Counted from the first letter of the stretch, positions 26,498-34,188 are shown. The stretch is 64,000 bases of DNA from an uncultured Treponema sp. (GCA_945877425.1 CAMCRZ010000011.1:1-64000), one strand, 5' to 3'. The notes: generated by a model from the letters alone, not told the origin. Numbers and translations are program-made.

Positions 26498-27235
26498 TTA
26501 TTCAAAAGTTTTGTTCCTGAAGTAAAGGTTCCTGAACTGCTTTGGAGTAAGATTAGTTTCTTTTTTAAAAATATTTATGAAATAGCTTTCCGAACTGAAA
26601 CAAAGGTAGCTGGAAATTTCCGCCGTAGAATATTGCGTAAACTGAAGAAGATTTTTTGCCGACTCAATTTTTTTAGCCGTAATGTACTGGCTAACAGTTA
26701 AACCTGTTTCGCTGTGAAAAATTTTAGAAAGGTAAGACTCGCTTAAACCGGAAACTTTAGCAAGATCTTCAAGAAGAATTTTACTGTGAAGGTTATCGTA
26801 AATGTAATCAATCGCAAGAGTAACAGGCTTAGAAAAACGTGACTTCTTTTTAAGCTCAGCCATTTTCTTAACGTAAGCACGGCAAAGTTCAGCGTGAAGG
26901 GAATGAACACTTTCTTCCGTAGTGCACACGTCAATCTTCTGAATGTAAATGTCACTTAAGTTGTAAGCCTGCTCCATTTCAAGACCGCCTTCAATGCAGT
27001 AACGTGTAATGAAAGCAACCGTAATGATAAGATGATACTTAAGGTTCCGCAGCGGATTTTTACTCAACACGCCAAAACCTTCCGTGCAAAGAGGCTTAAA
27101 AAGACGCTCCATCTCAGCCATGTCACCGTTGCGGATACTCTGGTAAAAAGACATTTCCCTGTCGTAAGGAATATGGTTTACGGAATGTTCCCGGTTTTTA
27201 AATTCAGTTTGGGCAAGTTCTTCTTTTACACTCAT
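26498..27235 (-). CDS. AraC family transcriptional regulator
   Basis: The protein is 245 residues from the start chosen. The N-terminal part (about 1-140) is helical and of unknown ligand type. The C-terminal 100 residues carry two helix-turn-helix motifs of the AraC family (LEDLAKVSGLSESYLSKIFHSETG and the SSYLCFSSESYFINIFKKETNLTPKQFR region). The start at 27235 (MSVKEELAQTEF) has GGAGTG 6 bases upstream; the frame continues upstream through GC-rich structured sequence, which is rejected as coding. It lies immediately upstream of the GH3 gene on the same strand with a 156-base AT-rich gap, suggesting that it controls the glucosidase and perhaps the glucanase operon. Confidence 0.87.
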   Translation of the reverse strand: MSVKEELAQTEFKNREHSVNHIPYDREMSFYQSIRNGDMAEMERLFKPLCTEGFGVLSKNPLRNLKYHLIITVAFITRYCIEGGLEMEQAYNLSDIYIQKIDVCTTEESVHSLHAELCRAYVKKMAELKKKSRFSKPVTLAIDYIYDNLHSKILLEDLAKVSGLSESYLSKIFHSETGLTVSQYITAKKIESAKNLLQFTQYSTAEISSYLCFSSESYFINIFKKETNLTPKQFRNLYFRNKTFE

Positions 27236-27264
27236 AAACACTCCAGAAAATATTTTACGTTTTT

Positions 27265-27373
27265 GCATTACCCGCTTTTCGTGGCTTACCCTCACGGCCG
27301 GTCTTCCGCTTACGCTCCAGACTTGCTGCACACCCACTACAATCGGGGCCAGGCTTCCTTTCACATTATACCA
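27265..27373 (-). ncRNA. Candidate structured RNA upstream of araC
   Basis: On the minus strand an extended -10 box (TGGTATAAT, 27373-27365) is followed by a GC-rich segment: GAAGCCTGGCCCCGATTG, TAGTGG, then CGGAAGACCGGCCG, and finally CCACGAAAAGCGGG. CCCG and GTGG near the start pair with CCAC and CGGG at the end, closing a multi-stem structure. The base composition is unlike the surrounding AT-rich DNA. It may be a small RNA or the leader of the AraC mRNA. I cannot assign it to a named RNA family. Confidence 0.5.
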
Positions 27374-27402
27374 CAAACCAAGCCACATATGCATCCAGCA
27401 CA

Positions 27403-27505
27403 CTTTCTCGCAAAGTGCACACTCTTAGGAAAGAACAGGCGGCGGCTTTAGAAAAGTAAGGCTGAACGTCGCAAATGAACGACGCAAATGAACGTCGCAA
27501 ATAAA
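27403..27505 (-). repeat. Dispersed intergenic repeat, copy R6
   Basis: This is an inverted fragment containing the alpha/beta junction: CTCGCAAAGTGCACACTC, GAACAGGCGGCGGC and GTAAGGCTGAACGTCGCAAA. The end is expanded into three 13-base units (GAACGTCGCAAAT, GAACGACGCAAAT, GAACGTCGCAAAT) at 27465-27503. Confidence 0.75.
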
Positions 27506-27627
27506 TTTTGTATTTTATTTAAAATCGTGATATAATAAGTCATTATTTAAAGTTCCACTTTTTTTTGTGGAATAGTTTTTTCTGCCGTAGAGTTGTCTTT
27601 ACGGGAAATTTTATACGGGGGCTTATT

Positions 27628-28308
27628 ATGGCAAAACAGGAACTTTATGAAAGAAGTCCGATTCGTGCTTTTGATGAAGCTGCAAACGGCGGACTTAAAG
27701 CAGGAGAAATCGGTCTTGTTACTGCAAAAAAAGGTTTAGGCAAAACATCTGTTCTTGTACAGTTTGGTATGGATACACTTCTTAACGGAAAACAGTTAGT
27801 TCACGTTTCTTTCGATCAACATTCTGATAACGTAATGAGCTGGTACGACGGAATCTTTACTGAAATCTCAAAAAAGAAGCCTGTGTCTAATGCAGCAGAA
27901 CTTAAAGAACAAATCCTGCGCAACAGAACAATACTTAATTTTAACCAGGAAAACGTAAGTCTGGAAAAAGTAGTAAACACTTTAAATGCACTTAAAGCAG
28001 CAGGAATTTCTGTAGCAGGCGTTGTAATAGACGGTCTTGATCTTTCAAAAGTAAAAGAAGCAGATATGCAGGCAGTTGCAAATTACGCTAAAGTTACAAA
28101 AACAAAAGTATGGATAAGTTCTACACAGGAAAGTGAAAAACTTGAAGAACAGGCACCAAAAGCTTTACTTCCATATTTTTCCATTGTAATTCACCTTGCA
28201 CCAAAATCAAACTGCACGTCACTGGAAATACTTAAAGTTGGAAAGAACGAAGACATTTCTTCTTCACTTAAACTTGACTCAAAAACACTTCTCATTCTTT
28301 CAAAGTAA
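27628..28308 (+). CDS. RecA/KaiC-like P-loop ATPase of unknown function
   Basis: The 226-residue protein has the layout of a single RecA-like ATPase domain: Walker A variant TAKKGLGKTS (about residues 34-43), a hydrophobic strand with VHVSFDQ, and Walker B-like GVVIDGLDL (about 131-139), followed by a short sensor-like strand (VWISSTQES). It resembles KaiC/DnaB-type domains more than ABC ATPases. There are no extra domains. The start at 27628 follows GGGGG by 7 bases; the upstream extension has none. It is followed by a terminator and lies alone before gpmI, so its role is unknown. Confidence 0.75.
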   Translation: MAKQELYERSPIRAFDEAANGGLKAGEIGLVTAKKGLGKTSVLVQFGMDTLLNGKQLVHVSFDQHSDNVMSWYDGIFTEISKKKPVSNAAELKEQILRNRTILNFNQENVSLEKVVNTLNALKAAGISVAGVVIDGLDLSKVKEADMQAVANYAKVTKTKVWISSTQESEKLEEQAPKALLPYFSIVIHLAPKSNCTSLEILKVGKNEDISSSLKLDSKTLLILSK

Positions 28309-28375
28309 AAAATTTTCGACTGGTAAAAATCAGCATGAAAAATTAAAACTTTAAACTTTAAAATGAATTGTTCGG

Positions 28376-28410
28376 AAAGGCGATTTTCTCATAAGGAAAG
28401 TCGCTTTTTT
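28376..28410 (+). terminator. Terminator of the ATPase gene
   Basis: GCGATTTTCT pairs imperfectly with AGGAAAGTCGC across a CATA loop and runs into six T residues. Confidence 0.78.
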
Positions 28411-28518
28411 ATTTTACGGGAAATCATACTATTTATTTAAATTTCTCAATGTATTATACTTTCTGAAAATTATTTTTATGGGAAGTGCAATAAAAACTTA
28501 CCTTAAATGGAGAAAAAT

Positions 28519-30180
28519 ATGGCAGATACAATGCACGCTTTGGAAAAAAATCCAAACTGGAAAGGTCGTCGTGGTCCTGTAGTTCTTGTAATTATGGACG
28601 GCGTTGGTTACGGTAAATACGAAGAAGGTGATGCAGTTAAGGCTTCTAAAATGAAGTATCTTGACTGGTTTACTGCAAACTGTCCCCACACTCAGCTTAA
28701 GGCACACGGAACTGCAGTAGGTCTTCCTTCTGATGATGATATGGGAAACAGTGAAGTAGGTCATAATGCTATCGGCTGCGGTCGTGTTTTCGCACAGGGT
28801 GCAAAACTTGTTTCAGAATCAATTTCTTCAGGATTGATGTACGAAGGCGAAACATGGAAAAAGCTTGTTGCAAACGTTAAGGCAAAAAATTCAGCACTTC
28901 ACTTTATCGGGCTTGTTTCAAACGGAAACGTTCACGCCCATATCGATCACCTTTATGCTATGGTTGAACAGGCTCACAAAGAAGGCGTAAAGAAAATCCG
29001 TGTTCATGCATTGCTTGACGGACGTGATGTTGATCCTACTTCGGCTTTAACTTTCGTTACTCCGCTGGAAGAAAAACTTGCATCATACACAGATTCTGAT
29101 TATCAGATTGCTTCGGGTGGCGGAAGAATGTTCATTACAATGGACCGTTACAATGCAGACTGGCCTATGGTTCAGCGCGGCTGGTATGCTCATGTTCTTG
29201 GTGAAGGACGGCAGTTTGAATCTGCAACAAAGGCTATTGAAACTTACCGTGCAGAACAGGCAGGACTTCTTGATCAGGATATGCACGAGTTCGTTATTGC
29301 AAAGGACGGAAAGCCTGTGGGAACTGTTGAAGACGGCGATTCAGTTATTCTCTACAATTTCCGTGGTGACCGTGCCCTTGAAATTACTTCTGCATTTGAA
29401 TCAGGTGCTGATTTCCCTTATTTTGACAGAAAGCGTGTTCCTGACTGTGAATATGCCGGAATGATGGAATACGACGGAGATGCTCACGTTCCTCATCAGT
29501 ATCTTGTAAATCCTCCTACAATTGACAGAACTATGGGCGAATACCTTACAAAAACAGGCGTAAAGCTTCTTGCCATTTCAGAAACCCAGAAATACGGTCA
29601 TGTAACTTACTTCTTCAACGGAAACAAGTCCGGCAAATTCGATGAAAAGCTTGAAGACTATGTAGAAGTTCCTTCTGACACTGTTCCTTTTGAGCAGCGT
29701 CCGTGGATGAAATGTGCTGAAATTACAGACAAAGTAATCGAAGCAATCAAGAGCGGAAAATACGATCACATCCGCTTAAACTATCCTAACGGCGATATGG
29801 TTGGCCACACTGGCGTTTTCAATGCAGTATGCTGTTCTATGGAAGGAATGGATCTTCAGCTGGGACGTCTTAAGGCTGCCATTGAAGAAGCTGGCGGAAT
29901 TCTGTGCCTTACTGCTGACCACGGAAACAGTGACGATATGTACGAGCACGCAAAAGACGGCAGCGTAAAAATGGACAAGAACGGTGAGCCTAAGGCAAAA
30001 ACTTCCCACAGTTTGAACCCTGTTCCTGGAATCATCTACGACCCTGAATACAAAGGCGAATACGACCAGACAAAGCTTAACGAAGGACTTGGCATTTCTT
30101 CATGGCCTTCAACACTTATGCAGCTTATGGGATTCGTTCCTCCAAGCGACTACGACAAGAGTTTGATTAACTTAAAGTAA
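28519..30180 (+). CDS. gpmI: 2,3-bisphosphoglycerate-independent phosphoglycerate mutase
   Basis: iPGM interconverts 3- and 2-phosphoglycerate in lower glycolysis. The 553-residue protein shows the alkaline-phosphatase-type metal sites: VLVIMDGVGYG near the N-terminus, DDMGNSEVGHNAIGCGR with the phosphorylated Ser, and late LTADHGNSDDM and KTSHSLNPVP. HIDHLYAM and HALLDGRDVDPTSA are also typical. The ATG at 28519 is preferred to 28507 because GGAG at 28509-28512 lies 6 bases before it. The gene is monocistronic and ends at a strong terminator. Confidence 0.96.
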   Translation: MADTMHALEKNPNWKGRRGPVVLVIMDGVGYGKYEEGDAVKASKMKYLDWFTANCPHTQLKAHGTAVGLPSDDDMGNSEVGHNAIGCGRVFAQGAKLVSESISSGLMYEGETWKKLVANVKAKNSALHFIGLVSNGNVHAHIDHLYAMVEQAHKEGVKKIRVHALLDGRDVDPTSALTFVTPLEEKLASYTDSDYQIASGGGRMFITMDRYNADWPMVQRGWYAHVLGEGRQFESATKAIETYRAEQAGLLDQDMHEFVIAKDGKPVGTVEDGDSVILYNFRGDRALEITSAFESGADFPYFDRKRVPDCEYAGMMEYDGDAHVPHQYLVNPPTIDRTMGEYLTKTGVKLLAISETQKYGHVTYFFNGNKSGKFDEKLEDYVEVPSDTVPFEQRPWMKCAEITDKVIEAIKSGKYDHIRLNYPNGDMVGHTGVFNAVCCSMEGMDLQLGRLKAAIEEAGGILCLTADHGNSDDMYEHAKDGSVKMDKNGEPKAKTSHSLNPVPGIIYDPEYKGEYDQTKLNEGLGISSWPSTLMQLMGFVPPSDYDKSLINLK

Positions 30181-30199
30181 AGTTTAGGGCTTAAAAAAA

Positions 30200-30264
30200 A
30201 GCGGCTGTCTGTCATGTTAAGTTCATTTTTAAGTGAACAGAATTTTCAGGCAGCCGTTTTTTTT
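30200..30264 (+). terminator. Terminator of gpmI
   Basis: CGGCTGTCTG (from 30202) pairs with CAGGCAGCCG (30247-30256), with an inner hairpin GTTCA/TGAAC, followed by eight T residues. The same stem sequence recurs after ilvB and pepF. Confidence 0.85.
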
Positions 30265-30350
30265 GCAAATCAAAATGAATTGAAATAAGTTTTACTGTAC
30301 TTCAGGATTTTTCTTTTTAAAGACCGCCGCCCAGCCCCAGCGCAAACACA

Positions 30351-30896
30351 TCACTTGCTGCCGATAAGCTTTCTAACAAGAGAGCGCACCTTTTTTTCGC
30401 TTTTTGGAACAGAAGACGTCTTAACGGAAATAGTCTTTTTGAAAACAGCATTTGGAGCACTTGCCTTAACTTCTTTAGTTCCTCTGGCAAAAGGACTTCC
30501 GCCGTAAGTTACAAAAGGAACAATAGTTTTTCCCGAAAAATCATAAGATTCAAGAAACGTAAGGACAGGCGCAGGAGCATGACCGCACCACAAAGGATAG
30601 CCTACAAAAATTACGTCATAACCACTTAAGTCAGAAACATCGCATACAATTTCAGGACGGATTTTATTTTTAAACTCAAACTCTGCACGTTCCATATTTG
30701 CGTTTTTATCTTCAGAATAGGACTCAACAGCAGAAATTTGTGCAACAGTTCCGCCAGTTTCATAAGCAATGTAATGTGCTACAGTACGTGTGTTTCCGCT
30801 TTTAGAAAAATAAACAACAAGAACATTGTTTTCTCTGGCAAAACATAAACCAGCAAAAAAAACTGAAAATACAAGTGCAATTAAATTCTTTTTCAT
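30351..30896 (-). CDS. Exported flavodoxin-like protein
   Basis: The 181-residue protein has a signal peptide (MKKNLIALVFSVFFAGLCFA) followed by a flavodoxin fold. NVLVVYFSKSGNTRTVAHYIA is the FMN phosphate loop, VIFVGYPLWCGHAPAPV is the second flavin loop, and VTYGGSPFARGT is the third. This arrangement matches the flavodoxin_4 type, but export is unusual for a flavodoxin. TGAGG lies 6 bases before the ATG at 30896. It is the third gene of the tetR operon, 14 bases after the flavoprotein gene. It may carry electrons outside the cytoplasm; that is inference. Confidence 0.82.
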   Translation of the reverse strand: MKKNLIALVFSVFFAGLCFARENNVLVVYFSKSGNTRTVAHYIAYETGGTVAQISAVESYSEDKNANMERAEFEFKNKIRPEIVCDVSDLSGYDVIFVGYPLWCGHAPAPVLTFLESYDFSGKTIVPFVTYGGSPFARGTKEVKASAPNAVFKKTISVKTSSVPKSEKKVRSLVRKLIGSK

Positions 30897-30910
30897 TTTA
30901 TACCTCACAT

Positions 30911-31489
30911 TTATTTAGAAATTTTCTTACCCAAAGCCTGAGCCTTCCGTGTTTTACGCAAAATCATTTTTTCACTTTTAACTTTACCAGCAGCAGTAAC
31001 AGAGCCTTTGATTTTAAATCCTGAAGTACACAGAATTTCTTTCAGGGCAGCAAAAGCTTTTGTAGTCTGACCGCAGAGAATGTTGAAAGGAAACGGAGTA
31101 GTGCAGGCACTGACAATAATTGCAGCCTTGCCTTTGTTAAGCGGCGAAGGAATTCCAAGAGGACTTTCTTTCATCAAGACATACACAAGCCTGTCAAAAA
31201 GGCGCTTAAGTTCGCCGTTCATATTACCCCAGTAAACAGGAGTTCCTACAGCAATTGCAGAGCATGATTTTATTTTTTCAGCAATGACATGAGCATCGTC
31301 GTGGGGAAGAACGCACTTTCCTGTTTTCCTGCAAGCCATACAGCCTGTACATGAAGCAAAGGAAAGCCTGGAAACATCAGTGAAAGTTACAGTTGCGCCG
31401 TTTTTCAGTGCTGACGATTCGATTTCGTGCAAAAGACGTGCAACAGTTCCGGAAGTTCTGGGCGAACCGTTTAAAATTAAAATGTCCAT
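30911..31489 (-). CDS. NAD(P)H-dependent flavin oxidoreductase (iron-sulfur flavoprotein type)
   Basis: The 192-residue protein is a flavodoxin-fold reductase: MDILILNGSPRTSGTVARLL binds the FMN phosphate, and AVGTPVYWGNMNGELKRLFDRL is the typical second loop. CTGCMACRKTGKC (about residues 46-58) is a compact Cys motif as in iron-sulfur flavoproteins, which carry a 4Fe-4S cluster. AGGAG precedes the ATG at 31489 by 6 bases. It is co-transcribed between tetR and the exported flavodoxin, so the operon probably handles a redox-active compound or stress sensed by the TetR protein. Confidence 0.85.
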   Translation of the reverse strand: MDILILNGSPRTSGTVARLLHEIESSALKNGATVTFTDVSRLSFASCTGCMACRKTGKCVLPHDDAHVIAEKIKSCSAIAVGTPVYWGNMNGELKRLFDRLVYVLMKESPLGIPSPLNKGKAAIIVSACTTPFPFNILCGQTTKAFAALKEILCTSGFKIKGSVTAAGKVKSEKMILRKTRKAQALGKKISK

Positions 31490-31508
31490 TTGTTTCTCCT
31501 GTAAAGAT

Positions 31509-32108
31509 TTATTTTTCTTCCACAAAGATTGATTTCATCCACATGGAAATAAAGCGGTCAGTGTAGTCTTTTCCCTTGTCCCAATATTCTGACTGGCACT
31601 TTTTTAAAATAACTGATTCAATGCAGCCCCATAAACCTGTAATAAGAATGTCTACGTCAAGAAGAGGATTGTCTGATTTTGCAATGCCAAGAGCAATACA
31701 TTCTTCAAGAAGGGCAGTTCCTGTGCGGTTACAAACGTAGTATTCGCTGATTGTTTCTTCAGGTGCATCGTCTGCAGATTTGATTCCCTGCATTACAAGA
31801 AGGGCTTTTCGAGGATTTTCAAAGCACCATGAGCGGTAAGTTTCTATGGCACAGAGGATTTTTTTCCTGGGATTAACTGCCGAAGCTGTGTTTTTGATTA
31901 TGGACTCATTGAGCTGTCTCAGGCAGTCAAGGGAAATTTCCTGAAAAAGCCTGTTTTTGTCAGTGTAGTAGTGATAAATATTTGCAGCAGTAATATTACA
32001 TTCTCTGGCAATGTCACGCATTCCGATTGAATCCGGATTGTGCTTCATGAGAAGTTCCAGAGCTTTTGCCTTTATAAGCGGAACTATTTCCGTATTTGTC
32101 TTACGCAT
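31509..32108 (-). CDS. TetR family transcriptional repressor
   Basis: The protein is 199 residues from the chosen start. The N-terminal HTH is clear: AKALELLMKHNPDSIGMRDIARECNITAANIYHYYTDKNRLFQEI. The C-terminal ligand domain is not recognisable. The start at 32108 has GGAGG 4 bases upstream; the alternative at 32120 would contain it. It is the first gene of a three-gene operon with two flavoproteins. A symmetrical operator lies 19 bases upstream, indicating autorepression. Confidence 0.88.
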   Translation of the reverse strand: MRKTNTEIVPLIKAKALELLMKHNPDSIGMRDIARECNITAANIYHYYTDKNRLFQEISLDCLRQLNESIIKNTASAVNPRKKILCAIETYRSWCFENPRKALLVMQGIKSADDAPEETISEYYVCNRTGTALLEECIALGIAKSDNPLLDVDILITGLWGCIESVILKKCQSEYWDKGKDYTDRFISMWMKSIFVEEK

Positions 32109-32126
32109 TAAGCCTCCCATTAAGGT

Positions 32127-32167
32127 TTATTATTTAACAATGATAATTTAACAGTGTTAAATAATAA
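32127..32167. promoter_or_regulatory. Palindromic operator of the tetR operon
   Basis: TTATTATTTAACA (32127-32139) and TGTTAAATAATAA (32155-32167) are perfect 13-bp inverted repeats separated by 15 bases. A third half-site creates the palindrome TTTAACAGTGTTAAA (32147-32161). Position just upstream of the tetR start fits a TetR binding site. Confidence 0.78.
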
Positions 32168-32228
32168 TGTCAAGAAGAATTTTCTTTAACTTAAACCAGT
32201 TTGACTTATCTTAATATGATTTTTTAAT

Positions 32229-32365
32229 GCGTTAGGGATTGTAAGGGCTGCCGCTGGCGGCAGTTCCGGAACGGATTGAAGCATTGGTTCAAGCCGTGTA
32301 GGAATGAAGGTGCTTTTGCGCCGGAACCCTGGAAAGCCCGACGGCGCTTGCCGCCGGAACGCCCG
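32229..32365. repeat. GC-rich palindromic intergenic element downstream of agcS
   Basis: This 137-bp block is far richer in GC than its surroundings and is full of hairpins: CTGCCGCTGGCGGCAG (32249-32264), GGATTGAAGCATTGGTTCAAGCC, TGCTTTTGCGCC, and CCCGACGGCGCTTGCCGCCGG near the end. It lies 15 bases beyond the agcS stop. There is no reading frame with a ribosome binding site. It is not related to the alpha/beta repeat family. It may be a second type of dispersed repeat or a structured 3' element. Confidence 0.65.
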
Positions 32366-32380
32366 TAAAATTATGTGCTG

Positions 32381-33817
32381 CTAGAGTGTTTTGTACTTGC
32401 TGAAGTATTCGTTTGTTGTTTTTGCTGCTACTCCGCTTAATGCAAGTAAGCTTATGCAGTTTGGTATTGCCATAAGTCCGTTTGTTATGTCTGCTATTGT
32501 CCATACCTGGCTTATTGTAAAGTATGGTCCTATGAATACTGCAATTATGTAAATCCAGCGGAAAACTTTTACTAATGTCATGTTTCCTTTTGACAAGTAT
32601 TCCAGACAGCGCTCTGAGTAATAGTCCCAGCCTAAGATTGTTGTAAATGCAAAGAATATGAGACAAAGCATTAAGAGGAACTGTACTGACTGTCCGTCGC
32701 CGCCTAATACTTTGCTGAATGCTGCTGACGTTAAGGCTATTCCCTGTAATTCTCCTGCACCAGAAGGCTGTGAACCTGTGTAGAATGCAATTACGATTGA
32801 AAGTCCTGTCATTGTACAGATTATGATTGTGTCGATAAATGTTCCAAGCATGGAAACGATTCCTTGTTCAACTGGTTCGTCTACCTGTGCTGCTGATGCT
32901 GCTATTGGAGCTGAACCAAGACCTGCTTCGTTAGAGAAAATTCCACGTGCAATACCTTTCTGCATTGAATCTGTGATTTGCTTGAAAACCCATCCTGTTG
33001 CACCGCCAGCTGCTGCCTGCCAGCCGAATGCATTTTTGAATATAGCTGCAAATGCTTCTGGAATTGCTGTTGCGTTCATTATGATTACTGTAAGTCCAAG
33101 GAATACGTAAACGATTGCCATTGCAGGAACGACTTTTTCTGCTACTTTTGAAATTCTCTTTAATCCGCCTATAATTACAAGTGCTACAGCCAGTGTTATG
33201 ATTACGCCTGAAACTACAGTTGCCCAAGTGTAGCTGTTTCCGAAAAGTTCAAATGCAATGTGCTTGTTTGAAGGGTCTACTGCATTGTTTACTGCTGATG
33301 TAATTCCGTTTATCTGTGTGAATGTTCCTATTCCGAAAAGTCCTACGCAAACGCCGAATATTGCAAAGAGTACTGCAAGCCACTTCCATTTTCTGCCCAT
33401 TCCTTTTTCGATTGTATAGAAAGGTCCGCCTAAAATGTGTCCGTCTGATGCGTGTTCACGATATTTTACTGCAAGCATACATTCTGTGTATTTTGTTGCA
33501 ATTCCCAAAAGTGCTGCAAGCCACATCCAGAAAAGTGCTCCCGGTCCGCCTGCTGCAATTGCTGTTGCTACACCAACAATGTTTCCTGTTCCGATAGTTG
33601 CCGAAAGTGCGGTACAAAGTGCTGCAAATGATGAAACTTCACCTTTTCCGCCTTCTGACTTTTTGAAAAGACTTTTAAAGCCAAGTCCCAGCTTTCTGAA
33701 TTGCAATCCGCGCAATCTGAATGTAAGAATGATTCCCGTTACGAGAATAAGAGCAATTGTTGGAATTCCCCATACAATGCTGTCGATTTTGTCTAAAATT
33801 TCATTAAAAAGTTCCAT
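32381..33817 (-). CDS. Alanine/glycine:cation (Na+) symporter
   Basis: This 478-residue AgcS-family transporter has about ten to eleven membrane helices. Family signatures include ALCTALSATIGTGNIVGVATAIAAGGPGALFWMW, IFSNEAGLGSAPIAASAA and TTILGWDYYSERCLEYL. These proteins import alanine or glycine with Na+ (or H+). Its mRNA leader is a glycine riboswitch followed by a terminator hairpin, which argues that glycine is the relevant substrate. AAGGA lies 8 bases before the ATG. The Na+ gradient could come from the Rnf complex encoded 20 kb away. Confidence 0.95.
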   Translation of the reverse strand: MELFNEILDKIDSIVWGIPTIALILVTGIILTFRLRGLQFRKLGLGFKSLFKKSEGGKGEVSSFAALCTALSATIGTGNIVGVATAIAAGGPGALFWMWLAALLGIATKYTECMLAVKYREHASDGHILGGPFYTIEKGMGRKWKWLAVLFAIFGVCVGLFGIGTFTQINGITSAVNNAVDPSNKHIAFELFGNSYTWATVVSGVIITLAVALVIIGGLKRISKVAEKVVPAMAIVYVFLGLTVIIMNATAIPEAFAAIFKNAFGWQAAAGGATGWVFKQITDSMQKGIARGIFSNEAGLGSAPIAASAAQVDEPVEQGIVSMLGTFIDTIIICTMTGLSIVIAFYTGSQPSGAGELQGIALTSAAFSKVLGGDGQSVQFLLMLCLIFFAFTTILGWDYYSERCLEYLSKGNMTLVKVFRWIYIIAVFIGPYFTISQVWTIADITNGLMAIPNCISLLALSGVAAKTTNEYFSKYKTL

Positions 33818-33830
33818 AATGAAATCCTTT

Positions 33831-33882
33831 AAAAAAAATAAGAGCCGGCTTTACAAAATGATTTTTGCTTAACCAGGCTCTC
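33831..33882 (-). terminator. Riboswitch expression-platform terminator
   Basis: On the minus strand AGAGCC (33881-33876) pairs with GGCTCT (33846-33841), then TATTTTTTTT. An alternative pairing with the upstream CTCTTTAGAG could open it. Confidence 0.7.
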
Positions 33883-33909
33883 TAAAGAGTAGAACGTTAA
33901 TAAGAACTA

Positions 33910-34003
33910 TGCGCTCCGTCCTTGTGCCTGAGATATGGGCCTTTATGGCTTTAACCCTTCGGCGTCACTTTGTACTTTTGTACAGTGAACTCTCCAGAGA
34001 ATT
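33910..34003 (-). promoter_or_regulatory. Glycine riboswitch (single aptamer)
   Basis: Read on the minus strand the leader shows the glycine aptamer signatures in order: CTCTGGAGAG, GACGCCGAAGGG, ATCTCAGGCACAAGGACGGAG. Only one aptamer is visible, not the common tandem. It lies between a good promoter and a terminator in front of the Na+ symporter gene, so it controls transcription elongation. Whether glycine turns the gene off or on is not readable, but for an uptake system off is expected. Confidence 0.9.
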
Positions 34004-34036
34004 AACTTAAATGCAACGCACTAAGCTAACGAAAAG

Positions 34037-34065
34037 ATAATAACAGATTTTTAATATGTGTTCAA
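34037..34065 (-). promoter_or_regulatory. Promoter of the riboswitch-agcS transcript
   Basis: On the minus strand TTGAAC (34065-34060), 17 bases, TATTAT (34042-34037). Transcription would begin near 34030, about 27 bases before the aptamer. Confidence 0.7.
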
Positions 34066-34133
34066 CAGGGGCATGTCCTTGTTGAAGTGCAGTCTTTAAG
34101 TGCAGGTTTTTGTTGCTGAAATTTCAGGCTTTA

Positions 34134-34162
34134 TTGACAGAAAAATGTAATTAGATTATATT
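34134..34162 (+). promoter_or_regulatory. Promoter of the feo operon
   Basis: A perfect TTGACA (34134-34139), 17 bases, TATATT (34157-34162). It is the best -35 match in the window. Confidence 0.8.
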
Positions 34163-34170
34163 AACTAAAG

Positions 34171-34188
34171 TTAGATAAGGGTAACTAA
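34171..34188. promoter_or_regulatory. Probable metal-regulator operator of feo
   Basis: TTAGATAAGGGTAACTAA is an imperfect 18-bp inverted repeat lying just after the predicted transcription start. Further related elements are TAACTAAAGTTAG before it and two GCTAAC copies after it (AGCGCTAAC, AGTGCTAAC, 34197-34224). The layout fits repression by an iron-dependent DtxR- or Fur-type protein, but no regulator gene is in the window. Confidence 0.55.

Noticed and set aside
27236..27403. N-terminal extension of the AraC regulator
   Set aside because: The extension is encoded by GC-rich palindromic sequence with a promoter inside it; GGAGTG marks the start at 27235.
27465..27503. Short direct repeats as a CRISPR-like array
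   Set aside because: Units are contiguous without spacers and there are no cas genes in the window.
32289..32666. 125-codon minus-strand frame overlapping agcS
   Set aside because: It is a shadow frame of the transporter and the GC-rich element, without family resemblance.
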